64,000 nt of DNA from Ruminococcus flavefaciens (GCA_002371825.1 DFHF01000009.1:24127-88126); one strand, 5' to 3'. Shown: positions 8,170 through 17,058, counted from the first letter of the stretch. Notes: generated by a model from the letters alone, not told the origin. Made by a program: numbers and translations.

Positions 8170-8886
8170 ATGAATTCCGATTTCGCAAGGATCATCACAC
8201 TTCAGAGAAAAGAAAGACACATCAGCCAGAAACAGGCTGCCACAGACCTTGGTATTTCACAGGCACTTCTCTCTCACTATGAAAAAGGCATCCGTGAATG
8301 CGGTCTGAATTTTCTTGTCAAAATAGCAGATTACTATAATGTTTCCTGCGATTATCTCCTCGGAAGAACACCTGAGCCTGAGGGAAAAACTATCACTATC
8401 GAGGACATCCCCGATGATGACGGCAACAACAGCATGAAAATGCCGTCACCTGAGATAATCAATTTCAACAGGCGTATCATAAACAACTCCATAAGCCTTC
8501 TGTTCAATCTTGCTCAGAAGGCAAACAGCATCACTCTTATCAAAGAGGTATCCTCATACCTTATGCTGTCGGTATATAAGCTCTTCCGCATAGTCTATAA
8601 TGCAAATCCGCATAACGACCAGAAGCTCTTCCGTATACCAAAGGTCATCGCCAACGACAGTGCCAATGCCATTGTATCCATGAGCGAGGCCAATATCAAA
8701 GCCGCATCAAGCGGTATCGCCCTGGACGGAAATGACTGCGTCGATAATTTCGATACCCTATATGTCACCACTGCTACCCTGCAGAAGGATTATGCCCAGT
8801 ATTCATCATCACTGCTCAACCTTATCAAGAGAAGTGAGGAGAGTATAGCCCGCACCCGTGCAAAATACAGAAGTGACAGCAAGTAA
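8170..8886 (+). CDS. XRE-family transcriptional regulator
   Basis: A 238-residue DNA-binding protein. The N-terminal helix-turn-helix (about 5-62) has the typical Cro/C1 pattern (I-S-Q-K-Q-A-A...I-S-Q-A-L-L-S-H-Y-E-K-G) and ends with C-D-Y-L-L-G-R-T. The C-terminal 150 residues are mainly helical, with no recognised ligand domain. The ATG at 8170 follows AGGAGGAG. An in-frame ATG at 8086 lies upstream of the promoter and is rejected. It is divergent from the histidine phosphatase gene, with palindromes in the shared intergenic region. Its ligand and regulon are unknown. Confidence 0.85.
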   Translation: MNSDFARIITLQRKERHISQKQAATDLGISQALLSHYEKGIRECGLNFLVKIADYYNVSCDYLLGRTPEPEGKTITIEDIPDDDGNNSMKMPSPEIINFNRRIINNSISLLFNLAQKANSITLIKEVSSYLMLSVYKLFRIVYNANPHNDQKLFRIPKVIANDSANAIVSMSEANIKAASSGIALDGNDCVDNFDTLYVTTATLQKDYAQYSSSLLNLIKRSEESIARTRAKYRSDSK

Positions 8887-9030
8887 CGCTCCTACTATTA
8901 TACCACTTTTCTGACGGTTTGAAAAGGGGTTGCACTGATTTAACTATAGAAAAAATTTATCATAACTCATAGTCTGAGCCTCTATACCGGCCTCCGGAAT
9001 CGTTATTTTTAACAAGTTTCGGAAAAGCTC

Positions 9031-9059
9031 TTGACAGACCTGGGTTTTAATGATATTAT
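9031..9059 (+). promoter_or_regulatory. Promoter of the trpB2 T-box transcript
   Basis: TTGACA (9031-9036), a 17-bp spacer and TATTAT (9054-9059) stand just before the T-box leader. The stretch 8887-9030 before it holds no gene and no other feature I can support. Confidence 0.82.
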
Positions 9060-9065
9060 TATCTT

Positions 9066-9457
9066 ATAAACCGATGAAGAAGGGTAAGTAGCCTCTGCAG
9101 ACACATTTCAGAGAGCCTGCGTGTGGTGTGAGCAGGTATGCAGTACAGCGGCGAATGGCCTTCAGAGGGCAAACTGAAGATGTTATCAAAGGTACGGGGT
9201 GCTGTCAGCGGAGCTTTCCGGTGACTTTTGCAGTGCTTGTCCATAGGCAATCGGACAATTTCTGCTTTTTACAGCTTTATGCTGTATTCCTTTGTTTGTA
9301 CATTGTGTAGGCAAGACGCAGAGGTCTGCGTTAACAAAACCATTGTATGAAAGTACAAGCTGAGTGGACGATAGCTATATCGTCAAGCGGGGTGGCACCG
9401 CAGAACTGCTTATGCAGCTTCTGTCCCGGCATTTTATGCCGGAACAGAAGCTTTTTT
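9066..9457 (+). promoter_or_regulatory. Tryptophan T-box riboswitch leader
   Basis: This leader carries the T-box landmarks in order. A GATGAAGAAGGGTAAGTA opening is followed by the AGAGAG distal element (about 9110-9115). The specifier loop G-C-G-A-A-TGG-C has codon UGG (Trp) at 9156-9158. The T-box core GGTGGCACCGC is at 9391-9401, and an intrinsic terminator is at 9416-9457. Uncharged tRNA-Trp should pair with UGG and, through its acceptor end, with the T-box bulge, favouring antitermination and expression of trpB2. The specifier assignment rests on position and the flanking consensus. Confidence 0.93.
9416..9457 (+). terminator. T-box-controlled terminator
   Basis: A long hairpin (AGCTTCTGT-CCCGGCAT / ATGCCGGA-ACAGAAGCT) is followed by TTTTTT. 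Its 5' side follows directly on the T-box core, as expected for mutually exclusive terminator and antiterminator folds. Confidence 0.9.
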
Positions 9458-9507
9458 CATTTTCCGGCATGGGAAACTCAAATAATATTTATAAAGGAGA
9501 GACAGCT

Positions 9508-10881
9508 ATGTCAACTGAAAAGATCCCATATAAAATTTATCTTGAAGAAAGTGAAATGCCGAAAGAGTGGTACAATGTCCGTGCAGATATGAAGAAGAAG
9601 CCCGCTCCACTGCTCAATCCTGCAACAGGAAAGCCCTGCACAAAAGAAGAGCTCCGCCACGTCTTCTGCGATGAACTGGTAGACCAGGAGCTCAATGAAA
9701 CAGATCCCTATATCCCGATCCCACAGGAGATCAGAGACTTCTATAAGATGTTCCGTCCCTCTCCTCTCGTAAGAGCATACTGCCTCGAAAAGAAGCTTGG
9801 CACCCCGGCTAAGATCTACTACAAGTTCGAGGGAAACAATACCAGCGGAAGCCATAAGCTCAATTCCGCTATCGCTCAGGCATACTATGCTAAAAAGCAG
9901 GGACTCAAGGGCGTTACTACAGAAACAGGTGCCGGCCAGTGGGGTACAGCCCTCTCAATGGCCTGCTCATACTTCGACCTGGACTGCAATGTATATATGG
10001 TCAAGGTATCATATGAACAGAAGCCCTTCCGCCGTGAGGTAATGCGTACATACGGCGCAAGCGTAACTCCTTCACCTTCAAATACAACAGAAGTAGGAAG
10101 AAAGATCCTTGCTGAATTCCCTGATACCAACGGAAGCCTTGGATGCGCTATCTCAGAGGCTGTAGAGGCTGCAACTACCCGTGAGGGCTACCGCTATGTT
10201 CTCGGAAGCGTTCTCTCACAGGTTCTTCTCCACCAGACAGTTATCGGTCTTGAGTCAAAGATCGCTATGGATAAATACGGCATCAAGCCGGATATCATCA
10301 TCGGCTGTGCAGGCGGCGGTTCAAATCTGGGCGGACTTATCGCTCCCTTCATGGGCGAAAAGCTCAGAGGCGAGGCTGATTACCGGATCATCGCTGTTGA
10401 ACCTGCTTCATGCCCCAGCCTTACAAGAGGTAAGTACGCTTACGACTTCTGCGACACAGGTAAGGTTTGCCCTCTCCAGAAGATGTACACCCTCGGCAGC
10501 GGATTCATGCCCTCGCCCAACCATGCAGGCGGCCTGAGATACCACGGCATGAGCGCAATACTTTCCGAGCTCTACGACCAGGGTCTCATGGAGGCTCGCT
10601 CTGTTGAGCAGACTGCTGTATTTGAGGCTGCTGAGCAGTTCGCAAGAGTTGAGGGAATACTCCCCGCTCCCGAGAGCAGCCACGCTATCCGTGCTGCTAT
10701 TGACGAGGCTCTCAAGTGCAAGGAGACAGGCGAGGAGAAGACTATCCTCTTCGGCCTTACAGGTACCGGCTACTTTGATATGTATGCTTACGGCGCTTAT
10801 AATGACGGTAAAATGTCAGATTACATCCCCACTGATGAGGAGATCGCTAAATCTCTGGCAAATCTCCCGAACATCGGCTGA
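9508..10881 (+). CDS. trpB: TrpB2-type tryptophan synthase beta chain
   Basis: A 457-residue PLP enzyme of the TrpB2 (COG1350) subfamily, which condenses indole with serine to give tryptophan. The PLP lysine is in G-S-H-K-L-N (K117), followed by E-T-G-A-G-Q-W-G and the phosphate-binding loop G-C-A-G-G-G-S-N-L-G-G. The protein is longer than ordinary TrpB (about 400), with the extended N-terminus typical of TrpB2. The ATG at 9508 follows AAAGGAGAG; an earlier in-frame ATG at 9364 lies inside the T-box and is rejected. No trpA or other trp gene is nearby, so it may salvage free indole or act with a remote TrpA. The T-box leader ties expression to tRNA-Trp charging. Confidence 0.95.
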   Translation: MSTEKIPYKIYLEESEMPKEWYNVRADMKKKPAPLLNPATGKPCTKEELRHVFCDELVDQELNETDPYIPIPQEIRDFYKMFRPSPLVRAYCLEKKLGTPAKIYYKFEGNNTSGSHKLNSAIAQAYYAKKQGLKGVTTETGAGQWGTALSMACSYFDLDCNVYMVKVSYEQKPFRREVMRTYGASVTPSPSNTTEVGRKILAEFPDTNGSLGCAISEAVEAATTREGYRYVLGSVLSQVLLHQTVIGLESKIAMDKYGIKPDIIIGCAGGGSNLGGLIAPFMGEKLRGEADYRIIAVEPASCPSLTRGKYAYDFCDTGKVCPLQKMYTLGSGFMPSPNHAGGLRYHGMSAILSELYDQGLMEARSVEQTAVFEAAEQFARVEGILPAPESSHAIRAAIDEALKCKETGEEKTILFGLTGTGYFDMYAYGAYNDGKMSDYIPTDEEIAKSLANLPNIG

Positions 10882-10901
10882 TATCATCAATAATCACAAA
10901 G

Positions 10902-10927
10902 CAGCGGCATAGTGCCGCTGTTTTTTT
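10902..10927 (+). terminator. Terminator after trpB2
   Basis: A perfect 8-bp stem (CAGCGGCA / TGCCGCTG) with a 3-nt loop is followed by seven T residues, 20 bp after the trpB2 stop. Confidence 0.92.
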
Positions 10928-11069
10928 AGCTATATATTGAAAAATATTTTAATTTGTTAATTTTATAGAAATATATGTGTAAAATCCAACGGCTATTTTT
11001 TATACATTCTTGCTAAAAGCCGTCCACAAACTTCTACATCATACTTTATTGCAATGTGCACAAATTCTA

Positions 11070-11098
11070 TTGACAAGTTTCGTTTAACGTGATAAAAT
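11070..11098 (+). promoter_or_regulatory. Promoter of the dockerin GH5 gene
   Basis: TTGACA (11070-11075), a 17-bp spacer and TAAAAT (11093-11098). The stretch 10928-11069 is AT-rich with no gene. The leader from about 11105 to the ATG at 11210 is roughly 105 nt, and GGGAGG lies upstream of the ATG. Confidence 0.83.
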
Positions 11099-11209
11099 AT
11101 GAGTGAAATTCAAAGGCGGTTTACTGCACTGGACTGCCTTCGGATCAAAATATTAACACATACATGAAAACAAATGAAACAAAACTAAAGCAAATGGGAG
11201 GGTTTTATA

Positions 11210-13396
11210 ATGTTTGAAAAATCCAAAAATGTAAAACGTATCGTAAGTCTCTCTGCCGCAGCTGTTTGTATGCTTGCTTCATTCAAGCTCTCACCTTTCA
11301 AGGTGATAGAAACAGACGCAGAGGGAAGCACTGTTCTCACAGCATTCGAGATCACTGAGGAAATGAAGATAGGCTGGAACCTCGGTAATACTATGGATGC
11401 CAAGGCTTCCGCTGAGGATGAGGAGGGCAATGTCTATACACCTGAGCATGCAGGTCTTGAGACTGAGACTGCATGGGGACAGCCCAAGGCTTCTCAGGAG
11501 ATCTTCGATGCCATCAAGGCTAAGGGCTTCAACACAGTCCGTATCCCTACAACATGGTTCCAGCACCTTGACGAGAACGACAATATCGATCCTGAGTGGC
11601 TCGCCCGTGTTCACGAGGTAGTTGACTACGGCTACAAGAACGGTATGTACATCATCCTCAACGTACATCACGAGGACTGGATCAACCGTAAGGATCTCCT
11701 CACCGCTTATGATGAGATCCAGCCAAGACTCATGAAGATCTGGGAACAGGTCAACGAAGAATTCAAGGACTACGATCAGCACCTCATATTCGAGTGCATG
11801 AACGAGCCAAGAGCTGCCGGCACTGACTGGGAGTGGTGGTCACCTACACCTCCTGCTGAGAGCGAAGTAATCAACAAGCTCGAGGCTGATTTCGTTAAAC
11901 TCATAAGAGAAAGCGACAGCCCTTACGCTAAGACTCGTCTCCTTATGCTCCCCGGCTATGTTGCAAGCGCAGATACAAACATCATCGCTGATCTCGTTCT
12001 TCCGGATGACGATTATGTAGCTGTATCTATCCACGCTTACACTCCTTACAACTTCACTATGAACAACGGTAAGGACGGATATCACGATACATTCACTCAG
12101 GCTTTCAGCAATGAACTTGCTAATACCCTTGACAATATCCGTGAGGCATTCCTCGATAAGGATATCCCTGTAGTTATCGGTGAGTTCGGTACATCCAACT
12201 TCGGCAACACAGAGGCTCGCTGCGACTGGGCTACACAGTACCTCACAACCACAAAGAAGTACGGTATCCCCTGCTGTCTCTGGGATAACGACGGTAGAGA
12301 AAACAAGGATAAGTCAGAGCGCCACGACTATATGAACAGACGTACTCTTGAGTGGTACGAGGATTCAGTTCAGGTAGTTGATACCATGATGAACATCATC
12401 AATGATGATTCTATCAAGTGGGGCAGTGAGCGCCATATCCCTGAGGTAAAGGTTACTCATCAGGCTTATGAAGAGGGAACAATGTTCTACGAAGGACCTC
12501 TCGAAATAGATGCTTCCAAGGAGAAGACCTACGGAAATACAACTCCCGGCGGCGAAGGTGAAGTTACATGGGATCAGCTTGAGGGCAAGGAAGTTGCTAT
12601 CAAGTTCACAGGCTCTACACCTCTCCTCTGCTTCTCAGATGCAAACTACGGCGGCTGGACAGAGAACAAGCCCTATGCTGTTGATGAAGAGAACGGCATA
12701 GCTTACTACCTCATGGAAACTGCCGGCAAGAACTGGGGAGATGATCCTACAGAGATCGCTCATATGCAGGCAAAGACAAACAAGCTCACAACTATCGAAT
12801 CAATAGTTATCCTCAACGCTCCCGAAGGAGATATCGATCTTCCTGCTGAGACCGCTGAGATACACAAGCTCAAGCTCGGTGATGTTGACAGAGAGGGTTC
12901 TCTCGAGTTCACTATCGAGGGTCCTGCCGGCACTAAGACAAAGGGTGCTCTCGGCTACATGGGTGCTGAAGAATGGCAGCAGATCCCGTGGAGCGGAACA
13001 GTTGGCGAGGACGGAAAGCTCGTTGTTACAATTCCTATGAAGGATGTTCCTGCTTCAGTAGCAGGCGGCGAATTCCAGATCTGGGATAACTTCGACATAG
13101 TTGAGATGACAAGCTACAAGGCTGTTGAGGCTTCTCAGTCTGATGACACTGTATGGGGCGACGCTGACGGCGACGGCAATGTTAAGATGAACGACGCTGT
13201 TCTTATCATGCAGAGCATTTCAAATGCTGACAGATTCGGCATTGAAGGAACAGAGGCTACTCATATCACAGCTGAAGGTCAGCTCAGAGCTGACGTATTC
13301 GAGAACACCGGCAAGGGTACTCTTACTCCCAAGGATGCTCTCACTATCCAGGAGTTCCTTCTCCATCAGATCACTTCACTTAAACCCACAAAGTAA
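11210..13396 (+). CDS. Dockerin-bearing GH5 endoglucanase
   Basis: A 728-residue secreted cellulase. A signal peptide (1 to about 37) is followed by a GH5 catalytic domain (about 42-395). The acid/base glutamate is in M-N-E-P (E199), the nucleophile in I-G-E-F-G (E325), and the family motif G-W-N-L-G-N-T is at 55-61. Two beta-rich modules follow (about 425-540 and 545-640), aromatic-rich and possibly carbohydrate-binding. A type I dockerin (648-722) ends the protein. Its first Ca-binding repeat D-A-D-G-D-G-N-V is canonical; the second (about 694-720) is divergent. It should dock onto a cohesin scaffold outside the cell. It has its own promoter and terminator. Confidence 0.94.
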   Translation: MFEKSKNVKRIVSLSAAAVCMLASFKLSPFKVIETDAEGSTVLTAFEITEEMKIGWNLGNTMDAKASAEDEEGNVYTPEHAGLETETAWGQPKASQEIFDAIKAKGFNTVRIPTTWFQHLDENDNIDPEWLARVHEVVDYGYKNGMYIILNVHHEDWINRKDLLTAYDEIQPRLMKIWEQVNEEFKDYDQHLIFECMNEPRAAGTDWEWWSPTPPAESEVINKLEADFVKLIRESDSPYAKTRLLMLPGYVASADTNIIADLVLPDDDYVAVSIHAYTPYNFTMNNGKDGYHDTFTQAFSNELANTLDNIREAFLDKDIPVVIGEFGTSNFGNTEARCDWATQYLTTTKKYGIPCCLWDNDGRENKDKSERHDYMNRRTLEWYEDSVQVVDTMMNIINDDSIKWGSERHIPEVKVTHQAYEEGTMFYEGPLEIDASKEKTYGNTTPGGEGEVTWDQLEGKEVAIKFTGSTPLLCFSDANYGGWTENKPYAVDEENGIAYYLMETAGKNWGDDPTEIAHMQAKTNKLTTIESIVILNAPEGDIDLPAETAEIHKLKLGDVDREGSLEFTIEGPAGTKTKGALGYMGAEEWQQIPWSGTVGEDGKLVVTIPMKDVPASVAGGEFQIWDNFDIVEMTSYKAVEASQSDDTVWGDADGDGNVKMNDAVLIMQSISNADRFGIEGTEATHITAEGQLRADVFENTGKGTLTPKDALTIQEFLLHQITSLKPTK

Positions 13397-13460
13397 GTGA
13401 GTAAAGTTCTTCAGATCTATACCATTAACTTTATATTATTTAGGGGATAATATATAGAAA

Positions 13461-13495
13461 GGGCTTCCGTGCAATAGTGCGGAAGCCCGATTTTT
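13461..13495 (+). terminator. Terminator after the GH5 gene
   Basis: A 9-bp stem (GGGCTTCCG / CGGAAGCCC) with a 10-nt loop is followed by GATTTTT. It lies between convergent genes; the T run touches the stop of the histidine kinase gene, and it may act weakly in both directions. Confidence 0.85.
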
Positions 13496-14630
13496 ATTCT
13501 GTTTTCCTGAGACTGACGACGACCTCAAGTCCGTCTTTGTGATTATGGAGCGTAACTATTCCGCCCATTTTTTCCACAAGGTATTTGACTATGTAAAGTC
13601 CCAGACCTGAGCCCTGCTGCTCTCCGCAGTTGCTTCCACGGTAGAATTTACCGAATATAAACGGCATATCCTCATCCGGGATGCCCTCTCCCCAGTCACG
13701 GAAAATAATGTTGAAATAATCCCGATCCTCAGAAGCGGTTATGCTGATATCCGTGCCTGCGTACTTTCTGGCATTGTTTACGATATTCTCGATTATCTGC
13801 ATAAGTCTTCCGCTGTCCGCATATATCATACACTCATCCCACGGCGAGGTATACTTTATATCGCTGTATGAAGCGGATATCTCCTCTATGGCTTCATCAA
13901 GGAAATCCCTTGCTGCTATTTTTTCAGGGACTACCCGCAGCCTCTCCATATCAGAAAGAGAGTGTATGAACAGGTCATTTGTAAGCTTAGCCACTTCGTC
14001 GCATTTTCTCACGATAACTGATATGAAACGTGAACGCTTCTCAGGAGTGCTGTCCATACCTGCCTCAAGGCCTTCTGCATAGGCTTTTATGGAGGCCACA
14101 GGGGTCTTTATATCATGTGAGAGTGTGGCAATGACGGTCTTATTGTTTTCAACAGCTTCCTTTTCACTGTCACGGGCTCTTTTAAGCTCACGTCTCATAC
14201 TGTCGAAAGCCCAGGTATAGCGCCCGAAAATATCTCCACGCTCCTGAGTGATAGGAGTATCCAGCTCGCCCCGGGCGATTTTTCCGGCATACTCCTCCAT
14301 TCTGCGGAAAGGCCTTATAATGAACAGATACACTCCGGCAGTCATGGTCAGCAGAGCTGTCAGTGATATCCCTGCAAGGATAATGATGTGCTTCTGATCG
14401 TTCTCTGAAATATCCTCGTTCCTTATGCTTTCACGGAGCTCTTTTTCCTTCTGCAAAGCCAGCTCAGTCTCTCCCTGATCCCGTAGATGAGAGATCTCAT
14501 TGAGTTCAATGATCTGTTCAGCCGCTCTGTCATCGTGATTCACAGAGCGTTCCTTGTAAATGCATATACCGGCAGTCAGAAGTATCACCGCCGCAAAGAA
14601 TGCTGAAAAAGCTATGATACCCTTCTTCAC
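13494..14630 (-). CDS. Sensor histidine kinase
   Basis: A 378-residue membrane histidine kinase. Two transmembrane segments (about 5-25 and 82-105) bracket a short, charged extracellular loop of about 55 residues. A HAMP linker (about 106-158), a dimerisation domain with phospho-acceptor H172 in S-H-D-I-K-T-P, and an HATPase_c domain (N-N-A-R-K-Y, D-W-G-E-G-I, G-S-G-L-G-L) follow. It lies 2 bp after the response regulator gene, so the two form one operon. The small helical sensor loop suggests detection of a membrane or envelope signal. The specific stimulus is unknown. Confidence 0.93.
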   Translation of the reverse strand: MKKGIIAFSAFFAAVILLTAGICIYKERSVNHDDRAAEQIIELNEISHLRDQGETELALQKEKELRESIRNEDISENDQKHIIILAGISLTALLTMTAGVYLFIIRPFRRMEEYAGKIARGELDTPITQERGDIFGRYTWAFDSMRRELKRARDSEKEAVENNKTVIATLSHDIKTPVASIKAYAEGLEAGMDSTPEKRSRFISVIVRKCDEVAKLTNDLFIHSLSDMERLRVVPEKIAARDFLDEAIEEISASYSDIKYTSPWDECMIYADSGRLMQIIENIVNNARKYAGTDISITASEDRDYFNIIFRDWGEGIPDEDMPFIFGKFYRGSNCGEQQGSGLGLYIVKYLVEKMGGIVTLHNHKDGLEVVVSLRKTE

Positions 14631-14632
14631 TT

Positions 14633-15310
14633 TCAGACCTCCAGAATATATCCGACCTTGAAAACGGTCTTGATGAATTCAGGCTTTGAGGGATCTTTTT
14701 CAAGTTTTTCCCTGAGCCAGCGGATATGAACTGCAAGAGTAGAAGGCTCGACCATTGAAAATGCTCCCCAAACCTCTGAGAGCAGCTCCTCCTTCGGGAT
14801 GGGCTTGTTCCTGTTACGGCACAGGAAAGAGAGCAGATCGAACTCCCTCAGCGAAAGCGTAAGCGGGATACCGTTTCGGGTAACGCTTCTTCCGGAAATA
14901 TCCACGCTGATATCTCCGAAGCTTACTGTTTCTTCCGAGCCGAATCCGTATACACGCCTCATAAGTGCATTTACACGGGAGAGCAGTTCCTTCATGGAGT
15001 ATGGCTTTGGCAGATAATCATCTCCGCCGATATCGAATCCGGTAATACGGTCAGTCTCACTGGTCCTTGCGCTGGCAAAAATGACAGGCACCGTGGAAAC
15101 TCTTCTGAGCTCCGAGCATATCTCAAAACCGGAAGAATCCGGCAGATTTATGTCAAGAAGTATAAGGTCAAAGGAACGGCCGGAAAGGATACTGAAGGCA
15201 TCATCCGCACTTCCTGTACACTCCACATCGTAGCCGTGCTCCTCCAGCATTTCGGCAATTATGTATGTCAGATCGCTGTCATCATCAACGATCAGTATGT
15301 TTTTGGACAT
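14633..15310 (-). CDS. OmpR-family response regulator
   Basis: A 225-residue two-component regulator. The receiver domain has acidic residues D10/D11, phospho-acceptor D53 and K102 in L-P-K-P-Y. The winged-helix DNA-binding domain spans about 128-223 (S-L-R-E-F-D-L-L-S-F-L...V-H-I-R-W-L-R-E-K-L-E). AGGAGGG precedes the ATG. The partner kinase follows directly. OmpR-type regulators bind direct repeats of about 11-bp period; one such array lies at 17862-17889 in this window, but the link is speculative. Confidence 0.94.
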   Translation of the reverse strand: MSKNILIVDDDSDLTYIIAEMLEEHGYDVECTGSADDAFSILSGRSFDLILLDINLPDSSGFEICSELRRVSTVPVIFASARTSETDRITGFDIGGDDYLPKPYSMKELLSRVNALMRRVYGFGSEETVSFGDISVDISGRSVTRNGIPLTLSLREFDLLSFLCRNRNKPIPKEELLSEVWGAFSMVEPSTLAVHIRWLREKLEKDPSKPEFIKTVFKVGYILEV

Positions 15311-15329
15311 ATTTCCCTCCTGAAAATAA

Positions 15330-15349
15330 CGGCGGAGAAAGCTCCGCCG
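15330..15349 (-). terminator. Hairpin between flippase and response regulator genes
   Basis: A perfect 8-bp GC-rich stem (CGGCGGAG / CTCCGCCG) with a 4-nt loop, followed on the minus strand by TTATTTTC. It can end most flippase transcripts while allowing some read-through into the two-component operon. Confidence 0.68.
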
Positions 15350-15355
15350 GAAAGA

Positions 15356-16786
15356 TCACGCTCTGTTAAGGAGCTTTTTAGCTGTATCTATCATAGCCTT
15401 ATAGTTGCTCCATACTACAAAGGCTAACATTATCAGTACCCAGAGGATATAAGCCGTGGGCTTTGCGATTATCACCCAGCTCATAAGCACCAGTACCATT
15501 GTATTCACAAATGACTTTATACCGTCAAATCTGAAAGGAACATAGTATCTTGCATCGATTATTCTTGCCCAGAAACAGAGATAGTAGCTGAGGAAGGTAG
15601 CGATGCAGGCTCCGTAGATACCCCATTCCGGTATGAGGAAGAAATTGAGTACGATATTTGCCATACTTGCGGCAAAGCTTGTCCAGAAGGAGTTCTTGGT
15701 GTGCTTTGTGGCAGTATAAATACTGCTGAGGAACTGGTCAAGGCACATGAACAGCACTGCTACAACAAGCACAGGTGTATACTTATAAACATCGCCGTAC
15801 TCGCTGAAATTCTTAGTGCTGACGAAAAGCGGAGTCACTATCTGTACTCCTGCAATGAGGAAGGCCGAGGCAATGAAAAGAAGGGACTCATAGGCGCCGT
15901 ACACCTTCTCGTAGAAATTGCTTCTGTCCTCAGAATCGTTCTCCATTATCGCAGACATATTCCATGCTGAGAAGAATATGGTAGATACCATAGATATAAG
16001 ATTCGGGACCTTTGTGGCATAGCCGTATATACCGGCAGCACTGCTTCCGAGAGCAACTCTGTCGCTGTGCATATAGCGGATGAAAAGTCTGTCAGAGAAG
16101 CCTGTTATTACCCACATTATTACTGTAGGTATCAGCGGCACAGCAAATCTCATCATGCTTGTAGCAAGCTTTTTGCTGTAATACCTGAATCCAAGGAACT
16201 TATCCAGCTTCGCAACTATAAAAAGGAATATTGCCGAACAGAGGTCAGCCATTATGCTTGCCAGCATAAAGCCCTTTACTCCCCAGTGGAAATTGGAAAT
16301 AAATACGATATTGAATATAAACAGCGAAAGTGTTGCGAGTATGCCGTCAAGAGAGTAAAGCTTGACCATTCCCCTTGCCCTGACAAACTGTGAGCACAGA
16401 GACCTGAGAGATGAGCTCAGGACAAATGACAGCAGCAGTATGGTGTAGCCGTCTATAAAGTCAAGGAAGCTGATAAATTTCAGCAGCGGCCCGACTATCA
16501 GCATAAGTATCATGCCCACCCCATTGAGGCAGAAGGCCGTACTGAAGACCTCTTCCTTTTTGTATTTATTGTCCAGACCAAATCTTATGACCGCCTCTGC
16601 CATTGAAAAGGTGAATATAGGCAGCAGGAAATTTGCGGTTATTTCAAGGAGCTCCTTTGTACTGGAATCACTTGAGCCGATATTGTTTGTATATAATCTT
16701 GTCAGCAGCAGGGCAAGTATCTTCGAGCCGAAGCCGCCGATAGCAAAGATCATTGTATTAAAAGCAAGCTTTTTATATTTATTCAT
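15356..16786 (-). CDS. Wzx-like polysaccharide flippase (MOP superfamily)
   Basis: A 476-residue polytopic membrane protein with about 12-14 hydrophobic segments throughout and few long loops, typical of Wzx/MATE-type lipid-linked oligosaccharide exporters. The early motif F-x-x-x-G-G-F-G-S-K-I-L-A-L-L-L-T-R-L-Y matches the first helix of polysaccharide-biosynthesis flippases. It would move an undecaprenyl-linked glycan across the membrane, but no glycosyltransferases are adjacent, so the cargo is unknown. The start at 16786 follows CCGGAGTG; an ATG at 16816 is rejected because it lacks a ribosome binding site. A promoter lies at 16822-16850. Confidence 0.86.
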   Translation of the reverse strand: MNKYKKLAFNTMIFAIGGFGSKILALLLTRLYTNNIGSSDSSTKELLEITANFLLPIFTFSMAEAVIRFGLDNKYKKEEVFSTAFCLNGVGMILMLIVGPLLKFISFLDFIDGYTILLLSFVLSSSLRSLCSQFVRARGMVKLYSLDGILATLSLFIFNIVFISNFHWGVKGFMLASIMADLCSAIFLFIVAKLDKFLGFRYYSKKLATSMMRFAVPLIPTVIMWVITGFSDRLFIRYMHSDRVALGSSAAGIYGYATKVPNLISMVSTIFFSAWNMSAIMENDSEDRSNFYEKVYGAYESLLFIASAFLIAGVQIVTPLFVSTKNFSEYGDVYKYTPVLVVAVLFMCLDQFLSSIYTATKHTKNSFWTSFAASMANIVLNFFLIPEWGIYGACIATFLSYYLCFWARIIDARYYVPFRFDGIKSFVNTMVLVLMSWVIIAKPTAYILWVLIMLAFVVWSNYKAMIDTAKKLLNRA

Positions 16787-16821
16787 TATTTCACACTCCG
16801 GGAAAATTTGGTACAAATTTT

Positions 16822-16850
16822 ATTATACCACATATCGCCGTATTTGTCAC
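16822..16850 (-). promoter_or_regulatory. Promoter of the flippase gene
   Basis: On the minus strand, GTGACA (16845-16850), 17 bp, TATAAT (16822-16827). It is divergent from the deoD promoter. Confidence 0.75.
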
Positions 16851-16873
16851 GGATTTTGAGAAATTTTTTCTCG

Positions 16874-16902
16874 TTGCAAATTATAAAATGGTGTGGTATA
16901 AT
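16874..16902 (+). promoter_or_regulatory. Promoter of deoD
   Basis: TTGCAA (16874-16879), 17 bp, TATAAT (16897-16902). The resulting leader is about 150 nt. Confidence 0.75.
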
Positions 16903-16954
16903 TTATAATAATAAGAATAGTTTCCATTATTCCCAACGATCATGAATATTAAAT

Positions 16955-17041
16955 GTGCCGGTCAAGCAATGCAGGAACAGCCCTCCGGGTATGCTTTTGC
17001 TGTCCGTCACCGGCGCTTTGATCTTCTTTTTATCAAAATCC
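16955..17041 (+). promoter_or_regulatory. Structured leader RNA before deoD (unclassified)
   Basis: The 5' untranslated region can form a long interrupted hairpin. GTGCCGGT (16955-16962) pairs with ACCGGCGC (17009-17016), and an inner AGCAA / TTGCT pair and a CCC / GGG pair continue the stem. A second small hairpin (TTTGAT / ATCAAA) lies just before the AAAGGAGG of deoD. It lacks the conserved core of the purine riboswitch. It could be a regulatory leader or only a stabilising structure. Confidence 0.35.
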
Positions 17042-17058
17042 CAAAGGAGGTAATAACT

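Noticed and set aside
9364..9507. Upstream start of trpB2
   Set aside because: It lies within the T-box and terminator; the AAAGGAG-supported ATG is at 9508.
16942..17058. N-terminal extension of DeoD
   Set aside because: DeoD proteins start at M-P-T-P-H; AAAGGAGG lies just before 17059, and the upstream part is the structured leader.
16903..17058. Purine riboswitch before deoD
   Set aside because: The conserved three-way-junction core (TATA-type P1 and the two loop sequences) is not present.
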